64,000 nucleotides of DNA from DATCBF01 sp964401995 (GTDB taxonomy: Bacteria; Actinomycetota; Thermoleophilia; Solirubrobacterales; 70-9), in the NCBI GenBank assembly GCA_964401995.1, contig CAYOAP010000013.1, positions 40,008 through 104,007 on the forward strand, in the 5' to 3' direction. Both the position numbers and the translations under genes were made by a program. The notes under the pieces were generated by a model that worked only from the letters and a program-made list of their open reading frames with translations, had not been told where the DNA came from and searched no databases. Positions within the stretch are counted from its first letter, which is position 1, and each line of letters starts with the position of its first letter. Below, piece by piece: positions 1 to 8,069 of the stretch.

Positions 1-146
1 TTTGTTACATCTTTTTCACACCAGCTCGTTCACGAGATTGAAACAAAAGCGCTATGTGGCGCCGCGATTCTTACTCCCGCCTGGGTCCATGTTTGCGATC
101 CCAAGGCCAACGAACGAAGTAACGACAACGAGCTGAAAGGATCACC

Positions 147-1166
147 TTGATTCGCAACAGGTTGCTAGGTCTCTTCATCGCGATAGCTGGGACGGTTGGA
201 GGTATGGCAACCGTTGCCACCGCAAGCGCTTCTGCTATCGGTCTCACCGGCGCAGGATCGACTCTGGTGGCGCCGCTGATGGCCAACTGGATCAACGGCT
301 TCGAAATCAAAGAAGGCATCAAGGTCACCTACGGCGCCGTCGGCTCCGGGGCCGGGATCGCCCAGATCACCGCGCGGACCGTCGACTTCGGCGCCTCCGA
401 CGCTCCGATGACCCCCGAACAGGCCGCCAAATGCAACGGCTGCGTGCAGATCCCGTGGGCATTGACGGCAACCGGTATCGGCTTCCACATCCAGGGAGTC
501 AAGAAACTGAACCTCAGTGGCAAGATCCTCGCTGGCATCTACTTCGGCAAGATCACCAACTGGAACGACCCCAAGATCAAGAAGATCAACCCGAAGGCGA
601 AGCTGCCGAACCTGGCGATCACGCCGGTCTTCCGCAGCGACGGCTCCGGTGACACCTACGCCTTCACCAACTACCTCTCTAAGGTCAGCCCGGCGTGGAA
701 AAACGAAGTTGGCTACGCGACCTCGGTCGGCTTCCGGGCCGGCGTCGGCGCCAAAGGCAACTCGGGCATCACCTCGACGGTCACCTCGACCAACGGGGCG
801 ATCGGCTACATCTCGGCCTCCTACCTGATCGCTGCCGGCCTCGGCGCCGCCGCGATTGAAAACAAGGCCGGGAACTTCGAGTACCCGAACCTGAAAAACA
901 TCGAAGAAGCCGCGTCGCAGGTCAAGAGTGTTCCGCCGAGCAACGAACTCAACATCACGAACACTCCGTCGAAGGCGAAGCTGGCCTACCCGATCTCGAC
1001 CTTCACCTACGCGATCGTCCCCCACACTGCGCCGCAGAAGGGGTTCCTCCAGCAGTTCATCAACTACGCGATCACCAAAGGGCAGGTATACGGAGCAGCG
1101 CTTGACTTCGCGCCGCTGCCCAAGGTCGTCCTCAAAGCCGCACAGGCTTCGGCGGCCGCCCTGTAG
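147..1166 (+). CDS. pstS: Phosphate ABC transporter substrate-binding protein (PstS family)
   Basis: Periplasmic-type phosphate-binding protein of 339 residues that would deliver phosphate to a PstCAB importer. It has an N-terminal Sec signal peptide (basic start, hydrophobic core to about residue 28 ending ATASASA) and then the PstS hallmark GAGSTLVAPLM, followed by the conserved VTYGAVGSGAGI, FGASDAPM and RSDGSGDT segments that line the phosphate site. The start is TTG at 147, chosen because GAAAGG lies at 135-140. No lipobox cysteine follows the signal peptide, unlike many Gram-positive PstS lipoproteins. No pstC, pstA or pstB follows; a terminator and a convergent gene come next, so it looks monocistronic on its 3' side. 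Confidence 0.92.
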   Translation: MIRNRLLGLFIAIAGTVGGMATVATASASAIGLTGAGSTLVAPLMANWINGFEIKEGIKVTYGAVGSGAGIAQITARTVDFGASDAPMTPEQAAKCNGCVQIPWALTATGIGFHIQGVKKLNLSGKILAGIYFGKITNWNDPKIKKINPKAKLPNLAITPVFRSDGSGDTYAFTNYLSKVSPAWKNEVGYATSVGFRAGVGAKGNSGITSTVTSTNGAIGYISASYLIAAGLGAAAIENKAGNFEYPNLKNIEEAASQVKSVPPSNELNITNTPSKAKLAYPISTFTYAIVPHTAPQKGFLQQFINYAITKGQVYGAALDFAPLPKVVLKAAQASAAAL

Positions 1167-1212
1167 GAAGATAGTCAGGAACTGCCAGCGGCGGGAGGCG
1201 CCGCGGCTTCAG

Positions 1213-1251
1213 ACCGGCACAGGGCCCCAGGGCCTTGTGCCGGTTTTTTTT
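1213..1251 (+). terminator. Rho-independent terminator after pstS
   Basis: A 14-bp stem (ACCGGCACAGGGCC at 1213-1226 with GGCCTTGTGCCGGT at 1231-1244, one G-U pair) with a 4-nt loop is followed by eight T residues. It lies 46 bp after the pstS stop and just before the convergent MerR-type gene. Confidence 0.92.
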
Positions 1252-1257
1252 GTGGCT

Positions 1258-2154
1258 TTAGGCGAAGGCCTGAACAGCGCGGCGACGCAGATCGGCGTTC
1301 AGCATCCCGGTCACCTGGCTCGGGCTGGCGCCCGCCGAGGGGACCGCGTCGCCGACCAGGCCGGTGGCGCGGAAGCCAAACAGGGGAGCGTCGAAGCCGA
1401 CGCCGCGAATCTTGCGGATCAGGTGCATCGCGCCGGGGGTGCTGGCGCCGGGGCCGCAGAGCACGATCGCGGTCGGGTCGAGGGCGCGCAGCGCCCGCTC
1501 GAGGCGCTCGTCGCCGAGCCCGGTCGAAAGCATCAGGACGCGGAAGCCGGCACGGCGCAGGGCGAGGTCGAGCGCCTGGGCGTGAACCGCCTCGGCATCG
1601 GTGCCGTGGCTGGAATCGAGCAGCAGGATCCCGGCGGGGCGGGAAGCGGTCGGGGCGAACTTGCGGGCGCCGTGCAGCCAGCCCATCGCCCAGCGTGAGG
1701 CGAACTCAAGCTCCGGTTCGGCGGCGCTGTCGGCGGCAAGCTCATCAAGGGTCGGCAGCAGCAGCTCCTCGACGGTCCGCTCCAGCGGCCGCATCGCCAT
1801 GCTCTCCTCCATCGCCCGGTCGGCGCCTTCCTCGTCAAAGCCGGCGAGGGCGGCGTGCAGGTTGCCGCTGGTCGCCGGCGCCGACTGGCGCTGCTGAGCG
1901 AGGTCGATCGCCGAAGAGATATTGCCGGTCTGGGCGAGCGCGTCGCGTAGCGTCTGCAGCTCGACCAGCTCGTAATTGCGGTGGTTGCCAGGCGTGCGCT
2001 TCGGCACCGGGTAGCCATAGCGACGCTCCCAACTGCGGAGCGTGTTGGGGCTGACGCCGAGCACTTCGGCAGCTGCGTTTGTTCGGATTCCTGGCATTTC
2101 TCGGTGAGATCGGTACTTGTGGTTGCGGAGAGCTATTCGCCGCTTGATCGGCAT
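1258..2154 (-). CDS. MerR-type regulator with degenerate cobalamin-binding-like domain
   Basis: DNA-binding regulator of up to 298 residues. A MerR winged-helix head (about residues 20-65, with TLRSWERRYGYPVPKR and GNHRNYE) is joined to a helical linker and a Rossmann-like C-terminal half (LLLDSSHGTDAEA, then RVLMLSTGL and AIVLCGPG). This matches the CarH/LitR architecture, in which adenosylcobalamin serves as light sensor. The cobalamin ligands look incomplete: the canonical DxHxxG appears as DSSHG, and the upper-helix W...EH motif is not evident. The start is uncertain: ATG at 2154, or ATG at 2097, which begins right at the HTH. Regulatory target unknown. It is followed by, and convergent with, pstS. 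Confidence 0.8.
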   Translation of the reverse strand: MPIKRRIALRNHKYRSHREMPGIRTNAAAEVLGVSPNTLRSWERRYGYPVPKRTPGNHRNYELVELQTLRDALAQTGNISSAIDLAQQRQSAPATSGNLHAALAGFDEEGADRAMEESMAMRPLERTVEELLLPTLDELAADSAAEPELEFASRWAMGWLHGARKFAPTASRPAGILLLDSSHGTDAEAVHAQALDLALRRAGFRVLMLSTGLGDERLERALRALDPTAIVLCGPGASTPGAMHLIRKIRGVGFDAPLFGFRATGLVGDAVPSAGASPSQVTGMLNADLRRRAVQAFA

Positions 2155-2208
2155 TCTCCCACCGGAAATTCGGGTTTACATCAGTTATGGACGAATTTCA
2201 GCGATCTG

Positions 2209-2919
2209 TCAGCGATCTTGCAGATCGCCGACGCCTACCGGCTGCCCAACCGAGCGCGCCCGCCACATCGCCGTTTCCCCCTCGCGCAACAGCCGCTCGG
2301 AGGCTGTGCCGTGCTCGGGGCAGGAGGCGACCCCGGCCGAGATCGTGATTCGCAGCCCGCCCTTGGCCTCCAGGTTGTTGAGGATCCGGGCCAGGCGCTG
2401 GGCCATCTGCACCCCGTCGACCGTGGTCTGGTTCGGGGCGAGCACGCAGAGTGAGTGCGGGCCAAGGTAGAAGGCCTCGTCGGCGAGGCGAATGCTCTCG
2501 CGCAGGGCCACGCCGACCGAGGCCATCACCGCCTCGGCGCCGTCGCCGTTGCCGTTGGATCCAGACCGGGCGCCCGGACCCTCGAAGTCGAAGAGCGCAA
2601 GGGCGAAGGGGTGCCCGTAGCGCTTGTGGGTCTCGATCAGCTGCTCGACCCGTTTGGTCATCTGCTCCGAGCCAGAGAGGCTGGTGAGCGGATCGCGTTC
2701 GGGCGCGCCCTCGGTGGCGAGCGCCTCGACCGCGGTCGCGGTGACGACGCCGAAGGCCCCGGCCAAGCGCTGGGCGGCAGCGGCAAAGCGGTCTGGATCG
2801 GCAATCTCGTCACGCAGCCGCGCCAGCAGCGAGGCCTGCATCGAAGCCACCTCGTTGGCGATCAGGGCAGGTGATGAGGCGGCCGGCTCCTCAGCGTTGA
2901 TGCGGGCGCGTTGCGGCAC
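2209..2919 (-). CDS. Degenerate GGDEF-domain protein
   Basis: A 236-residue protein with a helical N-terminal part (about 1-75) and a GGDEF-like domain from about residue 76 (DPLTSLSGSEQM, FALALFDFEG, and the late ITISAGVASCPEHG segment followed by ERLLREGETAMWRAR). The catalytic GG[DE]EF loop is replaced by LGPHS, so cyclic-di-GMP synthesis is not expected. It may act as a sensor or allosteric domain. The start is GTG at 2919, preceded by AAGG. It lies upstream of the MerR-type gene on the same strand, 54 bp away, so the two may be cotranscribed. Confidence 0.75.
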   Translation of the reverse strand: MPQRARINAEEPAASSPALIANEVASMQASLLARLRDEIADPDRFAAAAQRLAGAFGVVTATAVEALATEGAPERDPLTSLSGSEQMTKRVEQLIETHKRYGHPFALALFDFEGPGARSGSNGNGDGAEAVMASVGVALRESIRLADEAFYLGPHSLCVLAPNQTTVDGVQMAQRLARILNNLEAKGGLRITISAGVASCPEHGTASERLLREGETAMWRARSVGQPVGVGDLQDR

Positions 2920-3026
2920 TCCAAGACCTTGTCGAAACGACCGGACGACGGCCCTGTCGAAAGCCGCTATTTGCGGGCTGACATCCGTCTAAATATTTCG
3001 TCTAAAAAACAACCTGAAAACAGGGG

Positions 3027-3629
3027 TCAGTCGAGGCTGCGGCGCCCGGAGAGCGCCTTGCCCAGGGTCACCTCGTCGGCGTGCTCGAGATCGGCCCCAA
3101 CCGGCAGGCCGCTGGCGAGCCGGGTGACGGAGACCTGCCCGCGCAGCCGTTCGGCGATGTGCAGCGCGGTCGCCTCGCCGGTCGTGGTCGGGTTGGTGGC
3201 GAGGACCACCTCGCGGATCTCGCCCTCGGCAACGCGGCGCAGCAGCTCGGCGATCTTGAGGTCGTCGGGATCGACGCCGTCGATCGGCGAGAGCGCGCCG
3301 CCGAGCACGTGGTAGAGGCCGCGGTACTCGTGGGTGCGCTCGATCGGGATCACGTCGGCGGGTTCCTCGACGACGCAGATCATCGCCTGGTCGCGCGAAG
3401 TGTCGGCGCAGATCCGGCAGACCGGGCCCTCGGAGAGGTTGAAGCAGATCTCGCAGAGGCCGACCTTTTCCTTGACCTCGCGGATCGCGGCAGCAAGCGC
3501 CTCGGCCTCGCCGTCTTCGTTGCGGAGCAGGTGGAAGGCGAGCCGCTGCGCCGTGCGCTGGCCGATCCCCGGCAGCCGCGAAAGCTCGGCGACGAGGCGA
3601 GCCAGCGGGGCGGGGCCCTCCGTGCTCAA
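3027..3629 (-). CDS. recR: Recombination protein RecR
   Basis: RecR of the RecFOR pathway, which helps load RecA at single-strand gaps. The 200-residue length is standard. It has an N-terminal helix-hairpin-helix (LSRLPGIGQRTAQRLAFHLL), a C4 zinc finger (Cys59, Cys62, Cys71, Cys74), and a Toprim domain from about residue 80 (ICVVEEPADVIPIERTHEYRG, then YHVLGGALSPIDG). It overlaps the ybaB stop by 4 bp (ATGA), so it is translationally coupled as the last gene of dnaX-ybaB-recR. Confidence 0.97.
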   Translation of the reverse strand: MSTEGPAPLARLVAELSRLPGIGQRTAQRLAFHLLRNEDGEAEALAAAIREVKEKVGLCEICFNLSEGPVCRICADTSRDQAMICVVEEPADVIPIERTHEYRGLYHVLGGALSPIDGVDPDDLKIAELLRRVAEGEIREVVLATNPTTTGEATALHIAERLRGQVSVTRLASGLPVGADLEHADEVTLGKALSGRRSLD

Positions 3630-3982
3630 GCGCCGGGCAGGCCGAGGCCGCCCATGCCGCCCCCGCCCATGCCGCCGGTGATCCCGCCCATTTTCGAGGC
3701 GGCCAGCTCCTGCGCCGCGCGCAGGCCCTCGTTGACCGCGGCCTGGACCATGTCGGCGAGGATCTCGGACTCCTCGGGGTCGATCGCCTCGGGGTCGATC
3801 TTGATCTCGCGCAGAGTCAGGTCGCCGCCCATCTTCACCTTGACCATGCCACCGCCGGCGCTGGCCTCGACGACCTCGTCTTTGAGCTGCTCCTGGGCCT
3901 GCATCATGTCGTTCTGCATCTGCTGGGCCTGCTTCATCAGGGCGTTCATGTCAAAGCCCCCGGGTCCTCCGCCTCTTGCCAC
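3626..3982 (-). CDS. ybaB: YbaB/EbfC nucleoid-associated protein
   Basis: Small 118-residue DNA-binding protein of the YbaB/EbfC family, which sits between dnaX and recR in many bacteria. An amphipathic N-terminal helix (MNALMKQAQQMQNDMMQAQE) is followed by the beta core with GMVKVKMGGDLTLREIKIDP and a helix ending in a Gly/Met-rich tail. The start is GTG at 3982, immediately after the dnaX stop, with GGAGG about 8 nt upstream inside the dnaX end. Confidence 0.95.
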   Translation of the reverse strand: MARGGGPGGFDMNALMKQAQQMQNDMMQAQEQLKDEVVEASAGGGMVKVKMGGDLTLREIKIDPEAIDPEESEILADMVQAAVNEGLRAAQELAASKMGGITGGMGGGGMGGLGLPGA

Positions 3983-5668
3983 CTAACTGACCTCCTCCGC
4001 GTCGAACTCGCTCTTCAGCCGCGCCAGCAGCTCTTGCTCATCAAGTTTCTCCTCTGGAGCGGCGGGCATCGGCTCCTCCCCGCCCTCAAGCAGGACATAG
4101 ACGGGGCTCAGACGCTGGCCAAGCACCGTCTCAAGCGCCCCGGCGACAACCTCTCGCTTATCGGGCGCCTCCGCCTTGCGTTTGTTGAACCGCGACTCGG
4201 TCGGGAACCCAATCTGCAACGCATCGCCATCCAATCCAACGGGTCGCGCCCCCTCGAACACAGCGACCAATGCAGGCGCTGTCTTCCCCAGCTGATCGAG
4301 CATCGCAGGCCAGATGCGGACGACCTGATCGAGGTCCACCGGGGTATCGGGGCCGCTGGTCCTGTCACCGATTTGGATCCCCACATCCTGCGGGGGCGGC
4401 TCCGCCGCCTCCTCGGACGGGTCCCCCAAATCCGCGCCACCCCCGGCCACGTCGTCCTCGGCTGACGACTCTGGGTCCGCGGGCGGCGGAGGGACGACGG
4501 GTGGTGGAGTGCTCCCTTCGAGGCGCTGCTCAAGCCGCTCGATGCGCCTGAGCAATCCCTCAGTCGAGGGATCGAGGTCTGGGCGTGCTGCTTTGAGCAG
4601 GGCGATCTCCACTGCCATGCGGGCGTCGTCGCCCTCGCGCACAGAAGTCAGCGCTGCCGAAAGCTCATCGATCGTGCGAACCAGGCTTGCCGCCGAGACC
4701 ACTGCTGCCTGAGCGGTGAGGCGACCGCTGTCGGTGGCGGTCACCACAAAGGACTCGGGCACGTCGCCGATCGTCTGGGCTACCAACAGGTGGCGCAGGT
4801 GGGCGAGCAGGTCGCGGGCGAACTGGGCCGGGTCGCGGCCGGACTGGGCCATCTTCTCGACCTCGAGCAGCACCGCCTTGGGATCTTCGGCGACGATCGC
4901 GTCGACGGCGCCGAAGAGCAGCTCGGCATCGACGGCGCCGAGCAGTTCCAGCACCGCGTCGAGCTTGACCTGGCTGCCGCCGAAGGAGACCAGCTGGTCA
5001 AGGGTGCCGAGCGCGTCGCGGAAGCTGCCCGAGGCCGAGCGGGCGACCATCGCCACCGCCCCGTCCTCGATCTCGATCCCCTCGGCGGCGGCGACCCGGC
5101 GCAGGACCTCGGAGATCTGCTCCAGCGAGGGGCGCTGGAAGTCGAAGCGCTGGCAGCGGTCGGCGATCGTCGCCATCACCTTGTGCGACTCGGTCGTGGC
5201 GAGCACGAAGACGGTGTTCGGCGGCGGCTCCTCCAGGGTCTTGAGGAAGGCGTTCCAGGCCTCTTTGGTCAGCATGTGCGCCTCGTCGAGGATGTAGACC
5301 TTCCAGCGGCCACCGGCCGGGGCGTAGGCGACGCGCTCGCGCAGGTCGCGGACGTCGTCGACCGAGCGGTTCGAGGCGGCGTCCATCTCGATCACGTCGA
5401 TCGAGGTGCCGGAGGCGATCGTCACACAGGATTCGCACTCACCGCACGGCGTGACGGTCGGCCCGCCGCGCTCGCAGTTGAGCGAGCGGGCGAGGATCTT
5501 CGCCATCGAGGTCTTGCCGGTCCCGCGCGAGCCGACGAACAGGTAGGCGTGGTGGACCTTCTCCTGCTCGACCGCGTTGCGCAGGGTGCGGACCACGTGC
5601 TGCTGGCCGACCACCTCGTCGAAGGAGCCCGGGCGGTGGCGGCGGTAGAGGGAAGTCGACTCGTTCAT
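3983..5668 (-). CDS. dnaX: DNA polymerase III subunit gamma/tau
   Basis: Clamp-loader ATPase of 561 residues from ATG 5668. The open frame extends upstream to 5932, but conserved sequence begins at SLYRRHRPGSFDEVVGQ. The N-terminal AAA+ module has Walker A GSRGTGKT (46-53), four zinc-ligand cysteines (65, 75, 78, 81), a DEAH-type Walker B (ILDEAHML) and the collar region. The C-terminal part is a Pro/Glu-rich linker, residues about 380-440, then a small domain. That linker contains a palindromic repeat copy (residues about 408-437) also found in another gene of this window. First gene of dnaX-ybaB-recR; the divergent neighbour starts at 5747. Confidence 0.96.
   Translation of the reverse strand: MNESTSLYRRHRPGSFDEVVGQQHVVRTLRNAVEQEKVHHAYLFVGSRGTGKTSMAKILARSLNCERGGPTVTPCGECESCVTIASGTSIDVIEMDAASNRSVDDVRDLRERVAYAPAGGRWKVYILDEAHMLTKEAWNAFLKTLEEPPPNTVFVLATTESHKVMATIADRCQRFDFQRPSLEQISEVLRRVAAAEGIEIEDGAVAMVARSASGSFRDALGTLDQLVSFGGSQVKLDAVLELLGAVDAELLFGAVDAIVAEDPKAVLLEVEKMAQSGRDPAQFARDLLAHLRHLLVAQTIGDVPESFVVTATDSGRLTAQAAVVSAASLVRTIDELSAALTSVREGDDARMAVEIALLKAARPDLDPSTEGLLRRIERLEQRLEGSTPPPVVPPPPADPESSAEDDVAGGGADLGDPSEEAAEPPPQDVGIQIGDRTSGPDTPVDLDQVVRIWPAMLDQLGKTAPALVAVFEGARPVGLDGDALQIGFPTESRFNKRKAEAPDKREVVAGALETVLGQRLSPVYVLLEGGEEPMPAAPEEKLDEQELLARLKSEFDAEEVS
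4358..4447 (-). repeat. Palindromic coding repeat, family A, copy 1 (within dnaX)
   Basis: About 90 bp nearly matching 44598-44681. Shared blocks are GGTCCTGTC at the left, GATTTGGA, and the right block GTCCCCCAAATCCGCGCCAC. The left palindrome arm is eroded here (CCGATTTGG versus CGCGGATTTGG in copy 2). Read on the minus strand it encodes a GGADLGD...EE...TSGP-like stretch in the variable linker of DnaX, the same frame as in copy 2. The copies differ in length by 6 bp, which preserves frame. Confidence 0.7.
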
Positions 5669-5746
5669 CGGGACTGGGGCCAGTGTATCTGCGCGCCAAG
5701 CGCGCCCCGCCGGCTCAGCCGGGGAGCTCATCTGTAGGTTGCGCCA

Positions 5747-7270
5747 GTGCCATCCGGGGCTCGCAAATGGTTGACGCCGGCCGCCTGGGTCGCCGCGGTG
5801 ACGGCGGTGCTGCTGCTCGTCTTCCCGGTCGGCTTCCCCAACTACGACACGATCTACGCCCTCGTCTGGGGGCGGGAACTGGCGCACGGGGCCAGCCCTG
5901 ACTACGGCGCGGCGCTGCCGCCCACCCCCCACCCGCTGGCTGATCTGCTCGGCCTGGTGACGACGCCGCTCGGCAACGGCGCGATCGACGTGACGATGGT
6001 TGTCGCCTACGCCTCGCTCGGCCTGGTCGGCTACCTCGTCTACCGGCTCGGCTCGCTCTGGTTCGACCGGCCGATCGGGGCGGTCGCGGCGCTGATCATC
6101 CTCACCCGCGCGCCCTATCTCTCCAACGGCCTGCGCGCCTACGTCGACCTCCCCTACATCGCCCTCTGCCTCGGCGCTCTGGTTATAGAGACCAAGCGGC
6201 CGCGGGCGGGCTGGCCGGTCCTGGCGCTGCTGGTCCCGGCGGGCCTGCTGCGACCCGAGGCCTGGCTCTTCGCCGGCGCCTACTGGCTCTACCTCACCTT
6301 TACCTTGGAGCGTGCGCCAACAGCAGAGCCGACGGGCCTAAAACCCACCCATATCGTGGGAAATCGGCCCATCGGCGGGTTTGGCTGGCACCTGGCTTGG
6401 GAGGGAGAGCGCTCGGGGAGGGAGCTTGCCGGACTCGCCCTGCTCGCCCTTGGGGCCCCATTCCTCTGGATCCTGTTCGACGGGATCACCACCGGCAACT
6501 TCCTCTACTCGCTGACCGGCACCCAGGAGACGGTGGAAACCCTGAAGCGCCAGACCGGGCCGGTCGACCTCCTCCTCTACGGCCCACGCCGGCTCGGCGA
6601 GGTCCTGCAGTGGCCGGGGATGATCGGCGCGGCGGGTGGCGTTGCCCTCTCCTTGGGTCTGATGTGGCGGCGAGCGGCGAGCGGCGTTGTCGCCGCGGCG
6701 CTCGCGCTCGGCGCCTTCGCCCTGCTCGCCTGCGCCGGGCTGGCGATCCTCCCCCGCTACACGATGCTGGCCGCCGCGATCCTGGCGATCTTCGTCGCCG
6801 TCGCCCTGCTCGGCTGGCGCCTGCTGGAGGCTGGGAACCCATGGCGACGGCGCTGGCAGCTGTTCGCCGGGGTCGTCGCCCTGATGTTCCTGATCTGGCT
6901 GCCAAACCAGTGGGACCTCGACTCCAAGGTCAACACCGACCTCAGCAACCAGGCCAAAATCGAGGGTGATCTCACCGACCTCGCCGAATCAGGCGCCTTC
7001 GAGCCGATCTGCGGGCCGATCTCGGTCCCCAACCACCGCGCCGTGCCGCGCCTCGCCTTCAACCTCGACGTCAAGCCGACCGCGATCGTCAGCTCAACCG
7101 AGCAGCGCCAGCCCCACCGCGGCTACTTCCTCGCCCCCGCCAGCCCCTTCGTCATCCACAACTTCATCCTCGACCCCAACGACCCGAGCCGCTTCGAAAG
7201 CGCCGTCGTCCCCCCTGGCTTCCGGCTCGTCGCCCACAACGAGTCCTGGAAGCTCTACCGCCGCTGTTAG
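5747..7270 (+). CDS. Polytopic membrane protein, GT-C glycosyltransferase-like
   Basis: A 507-residue integral membrane protein with roughly nine to eleven hydrophobic segments. The first large loop has FPNYDTIYALVWGRELAHG, in which an acidic residue after TM1 is typical of GT-C enzymes such as mannosyltransferases that use polyprenyl-linked sugar donors. No close family is recognised. The start is GTG at 5747. A stretch of about 25-30 residues (about 195-222) between two membrane segments is encoded by a palindromic repeat (6328-6376) and has a different character from its surroundings. Divergent from dnaX. Confidence 0.65.
   Translation: MPSGARKWLTPAAWVAAVTAVLLLVFPVGFPNYDTIYALVWGRELAHGASPDYGAALPPTPHPLADLLGLVTTPLGNGAIDVTMVVAYASLGLVGYLVYRLGSLWFDRPIGAVAALIILTRAPYLSNGLRAYVDLPYIALCLGALVIETKRPRAGWPVLALLVPAGLLRPEAWLFAGAYWLYLTFTLERAPTAEPTGLKPTHIVGNRPIGGFGWHLAWEGERSGRELAGLALLALGAPFLWILFDGITTGNFLYSLTGTQETVETLKRQTGPVDLLLYGPRRLGEVLQWPGMIGAAGGVALSLGLMWRRAASGVVAAALALGAFALLACAGLAILPRYTMLAAAILAIFVAVALLGWRLLEAGNPWRRRWQLFAGVVALMFLIWLPNQWDLDSKVNTDLSNQAKIEGDLTDLAESGAFEPICGPISVPNHRAVPRLAFNLDVKPTAIVSSTEQRQPHRGYFLAPASPFVIHNFILDPNDPSRFESAVVPPGFRLVAHNESWKLYRRC
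6328..6376 (+). repeat. Palindromic repeat, family B, copy 1 (within membrane protein gene)
   Basis: Outer arms GCCGACGGGCC (6328-6338) and GGCCCATCGGC (6366-6376) pair with one mismatch. An inner CCCAC/GTGGG stem lies between them. The left arm is followed by TAAAA as in the copy at 59514-59563. The repeat lies in frame inside a coding sequence. Confidence 0.6.
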
Positions 7271-7277
7271 CCAACTC

Positions 7278-8057
7278 CTAACCGCCCTCGGCCTGCCGGA
7301 TCGCCTCGTGGGTAGCGGCGGCGAGGTCGGGGTCGGCGAGGTCGATCGCCGGCGGCAGCTCGACGTGGAGGTCGTTGGAGGGGTCGAGCTGGACCCGCAG
7401 GCCAGAGCCGCGGGAATCGAGGACGTGGCCGCCGCGGGAGCGGTCCTCGCTAATGAAGTGCAGGTGGTAGCCGGCGACCTCGATGCCCTCGACGTAGCCG
7501 GGGAAGCGGAACCCCATCATCGTCCCGGCGACATCGATGAAATCGAAGACGTGCTGCTCGGCGACGACCTCGGTCAGCGGCCGGTAGGGCGGGCTCTGGC
7601 GCGGCACCGAGCGAGCGTGGACGCACTCGAAGCGGCCGTCGATGCGGATCGCGCAGGAGGAGGCGTCGGCTGGAATCAGCTCATCGATCCGGGCCAACAG
7701 CTGCTCGTGTGAGCATGGCTCCTCGATCGTCGCCTCGATCGAGGGCTCGAAGCGGGTGACAACCGCGAACGGGGTTTTCTCCGCCGCCCCCACCACGTTG
7801 ACGTTGCCGTCGACGTCGACGCGGAAGAAGGCGCCGCCGAGGGCGATCATCTCGCCGTCGAGCCCGTTCAGAGTGCCGAGGCCGAGATCGCCGTGCTCGG
7901 CCAGCTCGGCGAAGGTGAGGTCGCCCTCGTAGGCGCCGTCGAGCAGGGCGCCGATCGTCGAAGCCTGGAAGAGGACGTGCGGCTCACGCTCGGCGTGGAG
8001 GTCCGAGCGCCGCAGGGACTCCACGTGCAGCGCTCGGATCCAGCGCTCATCGAACAC
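7278..8057 (-). CDS. budA: Alpha-acetolactate decarboxylase
   Basis: Converts 2-acetolactate to acetoin and CO2 (EC 4.1.1.5) in the butanediol/acetoin pathway. It is 259 residues, typical of the family. Visible motifs are FQASTIGALLDGAYEGDLTF near the N-terminus, EHGDLGLGTLNGLDGEM, and the zinc-binding GYHLHFISEDRSRGGHVLD with its three histidines. The start is GTG at 8057. A secreted or anchored protein gene ends 12 bp upstream on the same strand, so cotranscription is likely. No acetolactate synthase gene is present in the window. Confidence 0.93.
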   Translation of the reverse strand: MFDERWIRALHVESLRRSDLHAEREPHVLFQASTIGALLDGAYEGDLTFAELAEHGDLGLGTLNGLDGEMIALGGAFFRVDVDGNVNVVGAAEKTPFAVVTRFEPSIEATIEEPCSHEQLLARIDELIPADASSCAIRIDGRFECVHARSVPRQSPPYRPLTEVVAEQHVFDFIDVAGTMMGFRFPGYVEGIEVAGYHLHFISEDRSRGGHVLDSRGSGLRVQLDPSNDLHVELPPAIDLADPDLAAATHEAIRQAEGG

Positions 8058-8069
8058 TGTCAGCGCCGC

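Noticed and set aside
1..146. Possible PHO box upstream of pstS (TTCAC-like repeats near 15-19 and 29-33).
   Set aside because: The repeats are not at the 11-bp spacing expected for PhoP direct repeats in actinobacteria, and the upstream region is cut by the window edge.
5669..5932. An 88-codon N-terminal extension of DnaX.
   Set aside because: Conserved DnaX sequence starts at ATG 5668, and the extension overlaps the divergent membrane protein gene and is Arg/Pro/Gly low complexity.
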